Counted from the first letter of the stretch, positions 52,442 through 62,514 are shown. The stretch is 64,000 nt of DNA from Nocardioides sp. CER19 (GCF_029846275.1 NZ_JARVWS010000001.1:806001-870000), one strand, 5' to 3'. The notes: generated by a model from the sequence alone, not told the origin. Made by a program: numbers and translations.

Positions 52442-54592
52442 TCAGCCCGCTCGGCGACGCCGCTGCGCCTCGATGAGGCTCTCCTGGAGGTCCACCGGGC
52501 CGTCGTTGCGGGTCCACGCCCCGCCGGCGTCGAGGACCCAGGCGTTGGTGGTCGGCTCGAAGGCGAGGTCGAAGAGGTCGCCGATCGCCCGGACGTGGTC
52601 CTCCAGCGGCAGCCGGACCAGCACCTCCACGCGGCGGTCGAGGTTGCGGTGCATCAGGTCGGCGGAGCCGATCCACGCCGTCGGCTCGCCGCCGTTCTCG
52701 AACCAGAACAGCCGCGAGTGCTCGAGGAAGCGGCCGAGCACCGACCGGACGGTGATCGTCTCGGACAGCCCGGGCACGCCGGGTCGCACCGCACAGATCC
52801 CGCGCACGAGCAGGTCGACCGGCACGCCCGCCTGCGAGGCGAGGTAGAGCGCGTCGATGACGGCCTCGTCGACGATCGAGTTGGCCTTGATCCGGATCCG
52901 GGCCGGCCGGCCGTTCCTGTGATGCTCGATCTCCTGGTGAAGCTGCTCGACGATGCCGGTGCGCACCGTGTCGGGTGCGACGAGCAGCTGCCCGTAGGAG
53001 GCGTCCCGTGACCAGCCGGAGAGGTTGTTGAACAGGTGCGCGACGTCCTCGCCGATCGCCTCGTTGGTCGTGATGAGCCCGTAGTCCTCGTAGAGGCGGG
53101 ACGTCTTCGGGTTGTAGTTGCCGGTGCCGATGTGGGTGTAGCGGCGGATCCCGCCGCCGTACTCGCCCTCGTCGCGCACCACCATGGCCAGCTTGCAGTG
53201 GGTCTTGAGCCCGATCAGCCCGTAGACCACGTGGCAGCCGGCCTGCTCGAGCTTGCGGGCCCAGCGGATGTTGGCCTGCTCGTCGAAGCGGGCCTTGATC
53301 TCCACCAGCACCAGCACCTGCTTGCCGGACTCCGCGGCGTCGATGAGGGCGTCGATGATGGGGGAGTCGCCGGACGTGCGGTAGAGCGTCTGCTTGATCG
53401 CCAGCACGTGCGGGTCGGCGGCGGCCTGCTCGATGAAGCGCTGCACGGACGTGGCGAAGGAGTCGTAGGGGTGGTGGAGCAGGATGTCCCGCCGGCGCGA
53501 TGCCTTGAACACGTCGACCGGAGCGGCCGACTCGACGTCGGCGAGCCGGTGGTGGGTCGTCGGCACGAACGCCGGGTACTTCAGCTCCTCGCGGTCGATG
53601 TCGGCGATCGCGTGCAGCCCGCGCAGGTCGAGCGGGCCGGGCAGGCGGAACACCTCCGCGGAGGAGATCCCGAGCTCGGAGACGAGCAGCTCGAGCACCG
53701 GGTCGGAGATCGACTCCTCGACCTCCAGCCGCACAGGAGGGCCGAACCGACGACGGAGCAGCTCCTTCTCGAGCGCGGCGAGGAGGTTCTCGGCGTCGTC
53801 CTCCTCGACCTCGACGTCCTCGTTGCGGGTCACCCGGAAGGTGTGCGACTCGAGGACCTCCATGCCCGGGAAGAGCCGCTTCAGGTGCTCTCCGATGATG
53901 TCCTCGAGCGGGACGAACCGGTCGTTGCCGACGGGCACGAACCGGGTGAGGTTCGGCGGCACCTTCACGCGCGCGAAGTGCTCCTTGCCGGTTCGCGGGT
54001 CGCGGATGAGGACGGCGAGGTTGAGCGACAGCCCGGAGATGTAGGGGAACGGGTGGGCGGGGTCGACGGCCAGCGGAGTGAGGATCGGGAAGACGCGGTC
54101 CTTGAAGAGCTTCTTGCAGTGCTTCTGCTCCGGCGCGGTCAGGTCGGCCCACCTGACCAGCTCGATCCCCTCCTTCCACAGGCCCGGCACGATCTGGTCG
54201 GAGAAGACGGCGGCGTGCCGCTCCGACAGCTCGCGGGTGGTCCGCCAGATCAGCTCGAGCACCTCGCGCGGCATCAGCCCTGAGGCGGCTCGGATGGCGA
54301 GCCCTGCCGCGATCCGGCGCTTGAGGCCGGCCACGCGGACCATGAAGAACTCGTCCAGGTTGGAGGTGAAGATCGCCAGGAAGCGGACCCGCTCGAGCAG
54401 CGGCAGCGACGGGTCCTCGGCCAGCTCCAGCACGCGCTGGTTGAAGTGCAGCCAGGACAGCTCGCGGTCGAGGAACCGGTCCTCGAACTTCTCGACGGCG
54501 GCCAGGGCGTCGTGGTCGGGCACGTAGGGCGGGTCGACGTCGAACGTCTCCACCGTCCCGAGGTCAGGGTCGGCCGTGGGCTCCAGCGTCAT
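52442..54592 (-). CDS. ppk1: Polyphosphate kinase 1
   Basis: 716 residues. Builds polyphosphate from ATP. N-terminal domain ([21 protein letters not shown]), tunnel region and phospholipase-D-like catalytic halves with [22 protein letters not shown] (phospho-His) and [24 protein letters not shown] 54592 begins the family N-terminus; GACACT 7 nt upstream suggests a leaderless mRNA. It belongs with pst and pit as a phosphate store. Confidence 0.96.
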   Translation of the reverse strand: MTLEPTADPDLGTVETFDVDPPYVPDHDALAAVEKFEDRFLDRELSWLHFNQRVLELAEDPSLPLLERVRFLAIFTSNLDEFFMVRVAGLKRRIAAGLAIRAASGLMPREVLELIWRTTRELSERHAAVFSDQIVPGLWKEGIELVRWADLTAPEQKHCKKLFKDRVFPILTPLAVDPAHPFPYISGLSLNLAVLIRDPRTGKEHFARVKVPPNLTRFVPVGNDRFVPLEDIIGEHLKRLFPGMEVLESHTFRVTRNEDVEVEEDDAENLLAALEKELLRRRFGPPVRLEVEESISDPVLELLVSELGISSAEVFRLPGPLDLRGLHAIADIDREELKYPAFVPTTHHRLADVESAAPVDVFKASRRRDILLHHPYDSFATSVQRFIEQAAADPHVLAIKQTLYRTSGDSPIIDALIDAAESGKQVLVLVEIKARFDEQANIRWARKLEQAGCHVVYGLIGLKTHCKLAMVVRDEGEYGGGIRRYTHIGTGNYNPKTSRLYEDYGLITTNEAIGEDVAHLFNNLSGWSRDASYGQLLVAPDTVRTGIVEQLHQEIEHHRNGRPARIRIKANSIVDEAVIDALYLASQAGVPVDLLVRGICAVRPGVPGLSETITVRSVLGRFLEHSRLFWFENGGEPTAWIGSADLMHRNLDRRVEVLVRLPLEDHVRAIGDLFDLAFEPTTNAWVLDAGGAWTRNDGPVDLQESLIEAQRRRRAG

Positions 54593-54689
54593 GCGCTCGA
54601 GTGTCCCACCTGCGGGTGAACAGGAGATGTCCCGCGGATCAGACCACCCCGTGGAATGGTCTTGTGACTCGCCGGTAGGTTCGAGCCCC

Positions 54690-55745
54690 GTGAGCCTGTT
54701 CCCGACGCGGTCCTCCGCCCGTTCCCTCCTCAGCTCGGCGGCCGCCGTCGCCGAGCGCCGCGTCTTCACCACGGCGCTCCGGCTCCCCCAGCAGGTGCAG
54801 CGGCGGCTCGCCGGGAAGCCGGTGGTGGTGGACGGACAGCCCCTGGCCACCGACACCCAGCTGATGCTCAGGCTCGCCAAGGTGGCCGGACCGGCGGTCG
54901 AGTCGCTGCCGATCCCGCAGGGGCGCACGGTCCTGCTCCACCAGTCGCGGATGGCCGGCGGCGAGCAGCCCATCAGCATGGTGCGGATGCTGTCGGCGGC
55001 CGGGCACCGGGCGCGGCTCTACACGCCGGGCTCCGCCCCGCACGGGCCGGGTCCGCTGCTGGTCTTCTTCCACGGCGGCGGCTTCGTCTACGGCGACCTG
55101 GACTCCCACGACGCCTCGGTCCGCTTCCTCGCCGAGCAGTCGGGCGTCCGGGTCCTGGCCGTCGAGTACCGGCTGGCGCCCGAGGCACCGTTCCCGGCCG
55201 CCTACGACGACGCGCTCGAGATCTTCCGCTGGGTCCTCGACCACGCCGCCGAGGTGTCGGCGGAGCCGGGCCGGATCGGCGTCGGCGGCGACTCCGCCGG
55301 TGGCAACCTGGCAGCCGGGGTGGCGCTCGAGGTCACCGAGGCGTGCGCGTTCCAGCTGCTCATCTACCCGGTGACGCAGTTCGACGAGGAGACCGAGAGC
55401 CGGCGCCGGTTCCGCACCGGCTACTACCTCACCTCGGACTTCATCGACGTCGCCGGGACGGCGTACGTGCCGGCCGGGACCGACCCGAGGGACCCGCGGC
55501 TGTCGCCGCTCTACGCGGAGGTGCCGAGCGGTGTCGCGCCGGCCTTCGTCGCGACCGCCGGCTTCGACCCGCTCCGCGACGAGGGCGAGGCCTACGCCGG
55601 CAAGCTGGCGGCCGCCGGTGTCGAGGTCGAGGCCTGGCGGTACGCCGACCAGATCCACGGCTTCTTCAACGTGCTCGCCGCCCGGACGTCCCGGGCCGCG
55701 GTCCTCGACCTCGCCGACGCGCTCAGGAAGGGTCTGCGCGCCTGA
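54690..55745 (+). CDS. Alpha/beta-hydrolase of the hormone-sensitive-lipase (type IV esterase) family
   Basis: 351 residues. The oxyanion motif HGGGF is at 128-132, the nucleophile Ser202 is in GDSAGG, the acid Asp293 in GFDPLRDEG and His323 in IHGFF: a full triad. There is no signal peptide; the N-terminal cap (residues 1-110) is longer than average. GTG 54690 lies 8 nt after TAGGTT (54676-54681). Probably an ester- or lipid-hydrolysing enzyme. Confidence 0.9.
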   Translation: MSLFPTRSSARSLLSSAAAVAERRVFTTALRLPQQVQRRLAGKPVVVDGQPLATDTQLMLRLAKVAGPAVESLPIPQGRTVLLHQSRMAGGEQPISMVRMLSAAGHRARLYTPGSAPHGPGPLLVFFHGGGFVYGDLDSHDASVRFLAEQSGVRVLAVEYRLAPEAPFPAAYDDALEIFRWVLDHAAEVSAEPGRIGVGGDSAGGNLAAGVALEVTEACAFQLLIYPVTQFDEETESRRRFRTGYYLTSDFIDVAGTAYVPAGTDPRDPRLSPLYAEVPSGVAPAFVATAGFDPLRDEGEAYAGKLAAAGVEVEAWRYADQIHGFFNVLAARTSRAAVLDLADALRKGLRA

Positions 55746-55751
55746 CCGACG

Positions 55752-58700
55752 TCAGCGTCGGGCGACCTCGGGCCGCCAGCGCAGCAGCTCGCGGGTGAGC
55801 GCCTCGGCGTCGACCTGCTTGCCGTCGAGGACGACCGGTGCCGCGCCCGGGCGCGACAGCTCGACCCGCCAGCGCCGCTGGCCGGGCCGGCCGATGATTC
55901 GCAGAGCGGTGTCGCGGTCGTAGAGGTCGAAGGACTCCGACCGGCCGCCCTGCCGGACGTCGAGCACGCCGTCGTCGGTGACGGTGACGTCGCCGGCGCC
56001 CCCGGCGGCGCCGAAGGAGCGGACGTCGACCTGACGGGTCGGCTGGGCGGGCTCGGGCTCGGCGGCCGCCCCGGGCTCGCCGGCCCGCCGGGACTCGACC
56101 CGGGCCCACTCGTTGCGGAGCCAGGCCTGCTGCGTCTCGCCGGCACCCGGCGGCGGTGCGCCGTCGTCGACCTGGACCGGCTCGAAGGCGGACGGGACGA
56201 CCGGGATGGAGCCGGTCTCGTCCAGGGCGCGCGCGGCCTCCCGGTCGAGCGCGCTGTGCGTCGCCGCGGCCTCCTGGAGCGTCGCGAGGCTCCGCTTGGA
56301 CCCCTTCTCGCGCAGCGCGTTCGTCACGGCGCCGCGGAGGGCGACCAGCTCGGCGGCCAGGTCGGCGAGCCGGCGCTCGGCGGCGAGCCGCTCCTGCAGG
56401 GCGGTCTCGACGAGCTCGGTGTTGTGCCGGATGGAGGACTCCACGGCCTGACGATCGATCGCCCGCTGGGCGGCGGCCTCCTCGGCCTCGGCCCGGAGCC
56501 GGTGCGCCTCGGCCGTCTCGGCCCGCGCCGCGTCGAGCTGCGCGAGCAGCTCCTGGGTGCGCCGCTCCGCCTCCTCCCGCAGCTGCTCGGACTCGCGGGT
56601 CCGCTCCGCCTGGCTCTTCGCGGCCTGCTCGGCGGCGTCGCGGGCGGCCTGGGCGAGGATCGCCGCCTCCTCGGCCTCGAGGCGCGCGTTCAACGCTTCC
56701 ATCACCTTGCCGGCGGCCTTGTGGGCGTCTGCCAGGGCGGCGGCGCGCGACTCGTGGGCCTGCTCGGCCGTCTCGTGCGCGACGCGCGCGGCCTCGGCCT
56801 GCTCCTCGACCTGCTTCAGCGCGGCCTGGGCGGCCTCGGCCGACTGCTGGGCGAGCAGTGCCTGCTTCTGGGCGGCCGCCTCGGCCTCCCCGCGCAGCAC
56901 GTGCGCGGACTTGGCCGTCGCGGCCGCCGTACGCGCCATCGCCTCGGCGCGCGTCCTGAGGTCGTGCGCCGCGTGCGCGGCGTTCGCCTGCTTGCGGGCC
57001 TCCTCCTCGGCCTCCTGGCGAGCCGTGGCGCTCTCGTGTGCGCTGCGCTCTGCCGCGATCCGAGCGGCGTTGGCCTCGGCGGCCGCGTGCTCGGCGTTCT
57101 GGCGCAGCTCCTGCGCGCGCTGCACCTCCTCAGCGCGCTCGCGGGCGACCCGCTCGGCGACCTCCCGGTCGGCGTGTGCCTGGGCCGCGAGGTCGGCGTG
57201 CCGCTGGGCGCCCTCCTCGGCGCGCAGCCTGGCCTCGTGGGCCGCGGCGGCGTCATCGGCGCGTGCCGACGCCGCCTGCTCGGCAGCCAGCCTCGCCTCG
57301 TGCGCGCCCAGGGTCTCGGCCAGCCGGGCGGCGGTCTTCTCCTCCAGCTCCGCACGGGTGGTGGCGTGCTCGGTGACGAGCCGGTCCGCCTCCTCGCGGG
57401 CGGCGCCGGACGCGGCCAGCGCCTCCTCGCGTTCGGCGGTGGCGCGGGCGATGGCCGTCTCTCGCTCCGCGACCGCGCGGGCCACGGCGTCCTCGCGCTC
57501 GGTCGCGGCAGCGGCCGCGGCCGACTCGGCGCGGCTGCGAGCCTCGTTGGCGGCTGCGGCCGATGCGGCGAGCGCCGCGGCCGACTCCTCGGCGGAGACG
57601 CGCGCCTGGTGGGCGGCCGCTGCGGCATCCGCGTGCTCGCGCAGCCGCTGCTCGGACTCGGCGGCCTGGGCCTGGAGCTGTTCGGCGACCTGGGCCTGGG
57701 TGGCGGCGAGGGCCTGCTCGGCGGCGAGCCGCGCCTCGTGGGCGGCGGCCGCCTCCTCGGCCTTCGCTCGCGCCGTCGACTCCGCGTCGTGGCGGGCCTC
57801 GTGGGCGGTGGTCGCGGCCTCGAGGTGCTGGGCCGCCAGCTGCTCGAGGTGGGCGCGGATCTCGGTGTGCTCGGCAACCCGCCGGTCGGCGTCGGCGTGC
57901 GCCGCGGACGAGCTCGCGGCCGCCGCCTCGGCGATCCGGCGAGCCCGGTCCAGCCCCTCCTCGGCCTGGGTCCGTGCGGTCGCCATCGCGTGCTCGGCCT
58001 CGGCCCGCGCGGCGGCGATGGTTGCATCGGCCTCGGTCTTGGCGGCGGTGACCGTCTCCAACGTCTCGGCGCGTACGGCGGCCAGGGCCTCCTCGGTCTG
58101 CGCGCGCCCGGTCGACACCGACTCCTCGGCGTCGTGGCGGGCGGCCCAGATGGCCTCGTCGGCCTGGGCGCGTGCGGCGGCGAGGGTCTCCTCGGTCTGC
58201 CGCCGTGCCTCCTCGACGAGGGCACGGGCCTGCTCGTGGGCGGCTGCGATGGCCTCCTCCGCCTGGCGGCGCGCCTCCGCCAGCTCCGCGTCGGCCTTCT
58301 CGCGTGCCTCGGCGAGGGCCTGCTCGGCGGCGGTCCGCGCCTCGTGGGCGGCGGCAGCCTCGGCGGCGCGCTCCGCCGCTGCCTGCTCCGCGGCCACTCG
58401 GGCCTCGTGGGCGGCGGCCGTGGCCTCGGCCTGCTCGCGCAGCCGGTCCTCGGCCTGCGCCGCGTGTGCCCGCAGCCGCTCCTCGGCCTCGGTCTGCGCC
58501 GCGGCGAGGGACTCCTCGGCCTCCTGGCGGGCCTGGTGGGCGCCGGCGGCCTCGATCGCCCGCTCCGCGGCCTCGGCCTCCGCCTCCTTGCGGGCCTGCT
58601 GCCCGGCCGATGCGACCCCGGCGAGAGCCCGGGCGGCGTCCTCGGCGCGGGCCCGCGCTGCGGTCAGCTCGTCGAGCTGCGCCTGCAGCTCGGCCTCCCG

Positions 58701-59249
58701 GCGCTCGGCCTGCTCGACCGCGTCCGCATGCCGGCGTGCGGCCTCCTCGGTGGCCGTCGCCTGGGCCGCCGCGCGCTCCTCCGCCTGCTGCCGCGCGCTC
58801 TGCGCGGCCTCGGCCGCCTCCTGCGCCTCGGCGTGGCGGCGAGCCGCCTCCTCGACGGCCGCCTCGGCCGCCACGCGTGCCTCGTGCGCCGCCGCGGCGG
58901 CGGTGGCGTGCTCGTGGGCCGCCCGGTCGGACTCCTCGGCGATCCGGCGGGCGGTGGCGGCTGCCTCCTCGGCGGCGAGCCGCTCGGCCGCCTGGGCCGC
59001 CGCCGCCTGCTCGGCGAGGGCGCGCAGCCGCGCCGCCGCCTCGGCCGCGAGCGTCTGGTCGCGGGCGCGGGCCTCGAGGTCGGCGAGGGTCTGCGCCGAC
59101 GGCCCGGACGGCACAGCCGGGGGCTGCTGGTCCGGACGCTTCGGGGGTACGCCTGAGGGGGACGCCGCCGGCTGCTGCGCCGGCGTGCTCGCGTCGGGGC
59201 CCGAGCGGCGGAACCACCGGCGGTCGGACGGGTTCTGGGGCTGGTCCAT
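55752..59249 (-). CDS. Giant coiled-coil protein (1165 aa) with C-terminal globular domain
   Basis: Residues 1-55 are Pro/Gln/Arg-rich (SDRRWFRRSG). About 55-1010 is an almost unbroken Ala/Glu/Arg/Gln helix with no prolines and recurring AAHEARLAAEQA-type repeats (at least eight close copies) mixed with irregular heptads. The last ~150 residues have a Pro-rich linker and a beta-rich domain (GAGDVTVTDDGVLDVRQGG...WRVELSRPG). At about 0.15 nm per residue the coil would be roughly 140 nm long. No membrane helix. Bacterial analogues with such layout (FilP, Scy, DivIVA-linked proteins) are cytoskeletal or polar; I cannot show homology. Alternative reading frames on the opposite strand are composition artefacts. 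Confidence 0.85.
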   Translation of the reverse strand: MDQPQNPSDRRWFRRSGPDASTPAQQPAASPSGVPPKRPDQQPPAVPSGPSAQTLADLEARARDQTLAAEAAARLRALAEQAAAAQAAERLAAEEAAATARRIAEESDRAAHEHATAAAAAHEARVAAEAAVEEAARRHAEAQEAAEAAQSARQQAEERAAAQATATEEAARRHADAVEQAERREAELQAQLDELTAARARAEDAARALAGVASAGQQARKEAEAEAAERAIEAAGAHQARQEAEESLAAAQTEAEERLRAHAAQAEDRLREQAEATAAAHEARVAAEQAAAERAAEAAAAHEARTAAEQALAEAREKADAELAEARRQAEEAIAAAHEQARALVEEARRQTEETLAAARAQADEAIWAARHDAEESVSTGRAQTEEALAAVRAETLETVTAAKTEADATIAAARAEAEHAMATARTQAEEGLDRARRIAEAAAASSSAAHADADRRVAEHTEIRAHLEQLAAQHLEAATTAHEARHDAESTARAKAEEAAAAHEARLAAEQALAATQAQVAEQLQAQAAESEQRLREHADAAAAAHQARVSAEESAAALAASAAAANEARSRAESAAAAAATEREDAVARAVAERETAIARATAEREEALAASGAAREEADRLVTEHATTRAELEEKTAARLAETLGAHEARLAAEQAASARADDAAAAHEARLRAEEGAQRHADLAAQAHADREVAERVARERAEEVQRAQELRQNAEHAAAEANAARIAAERSAHESATARQEAEEEARKQANAAHAAHDLRTRAEAMARTAAATAKSAHVLRGEAEAAAQKQALLAQQSAEAAQAALKQVEEQAEAARVAHETAEQAHESRAAALADAHKAAGKVMEALNARLEAEEAAILAQAARDAAEQAAKSQAERTRESEQLREEAERRTQELLAQLDAARAETAEAHRLRAEAEEAAAQRAIDRQAVESSIRHNTELVETALQERLAAERRLADLAAELVALRGAVTNALREKGSKRSLATLQEAAATHSALDREAARALDETGSIPVVPSAFEPVQVDDGAPPPGAGETQQAWLRNEWARVESRRAGEPGAAAEPEPAQPTRQVDVRSFGAAGGAGDVTVTDDGVLDVRQGGRSESFDLYDRDTALRIIGRPGQRRWRVELSRPGAAPVVLDGKQVDAEALTRELLRWRPEVARR

Positions 59250-59314
59250 GTCCGGGCGATCCTAACGGCCGGCCCGGCGGACCGCGCTCGTTCCCGGCAC
59301 GGCGGGGCGCCGCA

Positions 59315-59671
59315 TCAGTAGACGATGGCCTGGACGCCCTCGCCGAGGATCTCCTCGGCGAAGACGGCCGCGCCCTTGATGGCGGCTCCGTCGACCAGGT
59401 CCGCGTCGCTCAGCCCCCTGCGCAGCGCGCACTGGCTGCACACGGTCACCGACCCGGAGGCCAGCACCAGGGCGAGCAGGTCGCTCACGGGGGTCGCGTG
59501 CTCGAGGTCGAGCGACGCCCGGCCCGGTACGGCGAACCAGCTCGCCTCCCCGGTCAGCCACAGGCTCACCCGCGCCCCCGCTGCGGCCGCCGACGCGGCG
59601 ACGGTGAAGGCCTGGTTGGCCCGCTCGGGCTCCTCGGCACCAGCAGTGCACTTCACGACAAGGGTCCGCAC
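59315..59671 (-). CDS. DsrE/DsrF-like protein
   Basis: 118 residues, Rossmann-like DsrE fold (VRTLVVKCTAGAEEPERANQAFTVAASAAAAGARVSLWLTG...VTVCSQCALRRGL). The Cys-x-x-Cys pair in VCSQC could take part in sulfur transfer. GTG 59671 is chosen because the -10 TAGTGT (59685-59680) lies 8 nt upstream; GTG 59683 lies within that box. Divergent from nitrobindin with overlapping -10 boxes. Confidence 0.8.
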   Translation of the reverse strand: MRTLVVKCTAGAEEPERANQAFTVAASAAAAGARVSLWLTGEASWFAVPGRASLDLEHATPVSDLLALVLASGSVTVCSQCALRRGLSDADLVDGAAIKGAAVFAEEILGEGVQAIVY

Positions 59672-59679
59672 GGGCCGAA

Positions 59680-59689
59680 ACACTAGACT
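59680..59689. promoter_or_regulatory. Overlapping divergent -10 boxes (DsrE-like gene and nitrobindin)
   Basis: ACACTAGACT contains TAGTGT on the minus strand (59685-59680) and TAGACT on the plus strand (59684-59689), sharing a TA step in a CTAG core. Each lies 8 nt before a GTG start. Confidence 0.7.
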
Positions 59690-59697
59690 TGCCGACC

Positions 59698-60207
59698 GTG
59701 GCTTTCGAGATCCCCGAGAATCTGCACCCCGACTGCGGCCCCGTGGCCTGGCTGCTCGGCACCTGGCGGGGCAACGGCCACGGCGACTACCCGACGATCG
59801 ACGGGTTCCAGTTCGGGCAGGAGCTGATCTTCACCCACGACGGTCGCCCGTTCTTCCACTACTTCTCGCGCGCCTGGATCGTCGACGAGAACGGTGAGTT
59901 CGTCCGCAACGCCGCCCTGGAGACCGGGTTCCTGCGCTGCAAGCCCGGCGACAACCAGGGCGAGGCCAGGGTCGAGCTGGTGCTCTCGCACAACACCGGC
60001 TTCGTCGAGATCTGGTACGGCGACGCCGCCGGCGGCAAGCTCGAGATCGCGACCGACGCGGTCGCGCGCACCGAGACCGCCAAGGAGTACGTCGGCGGCA
60101 AGCGCCTCTACGGCAACGTCGAGGGCGACCTCCTCTACGCGTTCGACATGGCCGCGATGGGCCAGGCGCTCCAGCCCCACCTGTGGGCGCGACTGCAGCG
60201 GGCATGA
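59698..60207 (+). CDS. Nitrobindin (haem-binding FABP-like beta-barrel)
   Basis: 169 residues. Opens PENLHPDCGPVAWLLGTWRG with the nitrobindin motif GTWRGNGHGDYP at 21-32. The C-terminal His161 in LQPHLWARL is at the place of the haem-ligating histidine. Nitrobindins scavenge NO or peroxynitrite. GTG 59698 is 8 nt after TAGACT. The stop overlaps the fur-family start (ATGA). Confidence 0.9.
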   Translation: MAFEIPENLHPDCGPVAWLLGTWRGNGHGDYPTIDGFQFGQELIFTHDGRPFFHYFSRAWIVDENGEFVRNAALETGFLRCKPGDNQGEARVELVLSHNTGFVEIWYGDAAGGKLEIATDAVARTETAKEYVGGKRLYGNVEGDLLYAFDMAAMGQALQPHLWARLQRA

Positions 60208-60689
60208 CCCCGATGGCCGCCGAGGACAGCGAGCGGATCGAGGGCGACTGGCGGGAGCGCCTGCGTGCACAGGGCTACCGGCTCACCCCGCAGCGCGAGC
60301 TCATCCTCGCCGCGGTCGAGCGGCTGGAGCACGCCACGCCCGACGAGATCTTCGCGGAGGTCTCCGCCCAGTCGACGGCCATCAACATCTCGACGGTCTA
60401 CCGGACCCTGGAGGTCCTCGAGGAGCTCGGGCTGGTCCGGCACCTCCACCTGTCCGATCGCGCCCCGACCTACCACTCGGTCCACGGCGGCCCTGCCCAC
60501 TTCCACCTGTCGTGCCGGAATTGCGGGCAGGTGATCTCGGTTGGGGAGGAGAGAGCCGCCGAGTTCGTCGGGCGGCTGCGCGCGGAGGCAGGGTTCGAGG
60601 CCGACGTGGCGCATCTGACGATCTTCGGCGTGCACGTGCCGCACTGCCCGCAACCCGGTTCGGAGGAGCCCCATGGCCACGACGACTAG
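60204..60689 (+). CDS. Fur-family metal regulator, Nur-like
   Basis: 161 residues. Winged helix (RLTPQRELILAAVERLEHATPDEIFAEV, INISTVYRTLEVLEELGLVRHLHL). Metal-site histidines: His43, His82, His99, His101, His137, plus a single Cys104-x-x-Cys107 and a His-rich end (PHGHDD). The second CxxC of Fur/Zur is missing. From memory the layout, with YgfZ directly downstream, is that of Streptomyces Nur (nickel uptake regulator). ATG 60204 overlaps the nitrobindin stop. The metal is an inference. Confidence 0.85.
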   Translation: MTPMAAEDSERIEGDWRERLRAQGYRLTPQRELILAAVERLEHATPDEIFAEVSAQSTAINISTVYRTLEVLEELGLVRHLHLSDRAPTYHSVHGGPAHFHLSCRNCGQVISVGEERAAEFVGRLRAEAGFEADVAHLTIFGVHVPHCPQPGSEEPHGHDD

Positions 60690-61623
60690 CCCACTCCTGA
60701 GCCTGCCCGGCGCCGTCGCTGCCGACGGTGTCGACGCGCCCGTCGCGGCCCACTACGGCTCCTTCAACAACGAGCAGCGCCTGCTCGCGTCGGGCGAGGG
60801 CTTCGTCGACCTCTCGCACCGCGACGTCGTCGTCATCGCCGGCCCCGACCGGCTGACCTGGCTGCACTCGCTGACCTCGCAGGCGTTCGAGGGCCTCGAG
60901 CCCGGCGTCTGGACGGCCGCGCTCGTGCTCTCGCCGCAGGGGCACGTCGAGCACTTCTTCGCGGGCGTCGACGACGGCACCGCGTTCACCGCCTGGACCG
61001 AGCCCGGGTACGGCGAGCCGCTGGTCGCCTACCTGGACAAGATGAAGTTCTGGTCGGACGTGACCGTCTCGCTCGCCGCCGACCTGGCCGTCGCCTGGCG
61101 GCCCTCCGGCTACCTGTTCGTACCGCGCGACCAGCTCGCCACCTTCGCCGAGGCCGCGGGGCCCGCGGCCGGGCTGTGGGCGTTCGACGCGCTCCGCATC
61201 GAGCGGGGGGAGCCGCGGTTCGGCATCGACACCGACCACCGGACGATCCCCAACGAGGTCGGCTGGCTCCCGGCCGAGCAGGGTTTCCTGCCCGCCGTAC
61301 ACCTCGACAAGGGCTGCTACCGCGGCCAGGAGACGGTCGCTCGCGTCCACACGCTGGGCCGACCGCCCCGCCGGCTGACGCTGCTCCACCTGGACGGCTC
61401 AGAGAACCGGCTGCCCGCCGTCGGGTCGCCCCTCCTGCACGGCGAACGCGAGGTCGGCGTCATCGGATCCTCCGCCCGCCACTTCGAGCTCGGCCCCATC
61501 GCGCTCGGGCTCGTCAAGCGCAACGTCCCCGTAGACGCCGAGCTCACCGTCGACGGCATGCCGGCCGCCCAGGAGGTCATCGTCGACCCCGAGGTCGGGC
61601 TGCACGTGCGGCCGCTGCGCTGA
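60673..61623 (+). CDS. ygfZ: YgfZ-like folate-binding protein (GcvT superfamily)
   Basis: 316 residues. The YgfZ signature KGCYRGQE is at 213-220 with Cys215. GcvT-like folate domain (LTWLHSLTSQAFEGL, LSPQGHVEHF). Helps maintain iron-sulfur enzymes. ATG 60673 with GGAGG upstream; it overlaps the fur gene by 17 bp, so they are one operon with nitrobindin. Confidence 0.9.
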   Translation: MATTTSPLLSLPGAVAADGVDAPVAAHYGSFNNEQRLLASGEGFVDLSHRDVVVIAGPDRLTWLHSLTSQAFEGLEPGVWTAALVLSPQGHVEHFFAGVDDGTAFTAWTEPGYGEPLVAYLDKMKFWSDVTVSLAADLAVAWRPSGYLFVPRDQLATFAEAAGPAAGLWAFDALRIERGEPRFGIDTDHRTIPNEVGWLPAEQGFLPAVHLDKGCYRGQETVARVHTLGRPPRRLTLLHLDGSENRLPAVGSPLLHGEREVGVIGSSARHFELGPIALGLVKRNVPVDAELTVDGMPAAQEVIVDPEVGLHVRPLR

Positions 61624-61643
61624 GTGTCGGGCGGGCGGAGTAC

Positions 61644-62450
61644 TCACGGCCGAGCGAACTGCACGTGCGTGTCGGCCGCAGCGTGCGTGAACCCGAGGCC
61701 TGAATAGAGCCGGACGGCAGCAGTGTTGTCCGCCTCGACGTAGAGGTGCACCTCGGCCACGTCCGAGAGATGGTGCAGGCCGGCGAGCGTGAGCAGGCGG
61801 CCCAGGCCCTTGCCCTGAGCCGCGGGTGAGATCCCGACGACGTAGACCTCGCCGAGCGTCGGCGAGTGGCGCTTGGTCCAGTGGAAGCCGAGGAGCTCGG
61901 ACCCGGACCACGCCTCGATCAGCCCCTCGGGCTCGAACCACTGCTCCGCCATCCGCTCCTGCAGCCCGGACAGCGACAGCGAGCCCTGCTCGGGGTGGTG
62001 GGCGAACGCGGCAGCGTTGACCCGGAGCAGCTCGTCCTCGTCGCCGGGACGGAAGCCGCGGACGACGACCCCGTCCGGAGCGGCGGGAAGGGCCGGCAGC
62101 GGGTCGGACATCGGCCGGCGCATCACCCACAGCTCGCGCGCCGGCCGGAACCCGTGCGACCCGGCCAGCGCGGCCGCCGCCGGCGACCCACCGTGCGACC
62201 AGCCGACCAACGGCCCGTCGGACTCCGACAGGAGCGAGGAGAGCAGGCGCCCGCCGAGACCCTGCCCGCGCGCGGCCGGCCGTACGACGACCGACACCTC
62301 CGTCCCGACCAGCAGCGCGAACCCGTCCGGGTCCTCCCAGACCCGCGCGGACTCCGGCCGGTTCCGGATCGTCAGGACCGTGGCCTCGTCGAGCGGGGCC
62401 ACCCCGTCGGCGGCCTCGGACTCACGGGCGATCGCCAGTACATGCTCCAC
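61644..62450 (-). CDS. mshD: Mycothiol synthase (MshD)
   Basis: 268 residues, two GNAT acetyltransferase domains (the second with VVGISPAAQGKGLGRLLTLAGL and EVHLYVEADNTAAVRLYSGLGF). Acetylates Cys-GlcN-Ins to mycothiol, the actinobacterial thiol. GTG 62450 is 7 nt after TAGGCT (62463-62458), leaderless. Next to glnR as in mycobacteria. Confidence 0.93.
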   Translation of the reverse strand: MEHVLAIARESEAADGVAPLDEATVLTIRNRPESARVWEDPDGFALLVGTEVSVVVRPAARGQGLGGRLLSSLLSESDGPLVGWSHGGSPAAAALAGSHGFRPARELWVMRRPMSDPLPALPAAPDGVVVRGFRPGDEDELLRVNAAAFAHHPEQGSLSLSGLQERMAEQWFEPEGLIEAWSGSELLGFHWTKRHSPTLGEVYVVGISPAAQGKGLGRLLTLAGLHHLSDVAEVHLYVEADNTAAVRLYSGLGFTHAAADTHVQFARP

Positions 62451-62514
62451 GCGGGCCAGCCTAGAGTTCTGGGGCGCGCCACGGTCACCTGGCGACCGTG
62501 CTGCTCCCCGAAGC

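Noticed and set aside
56256..59156. Long plus-strand frames opposite the coiled-coil gene
   Set aside because: They translate to low-complexity Gly/Leu/Arg or Ser/Ala/Arg repeats with no domain, which are the mirror of the Ala/Glu-rich coil codons.
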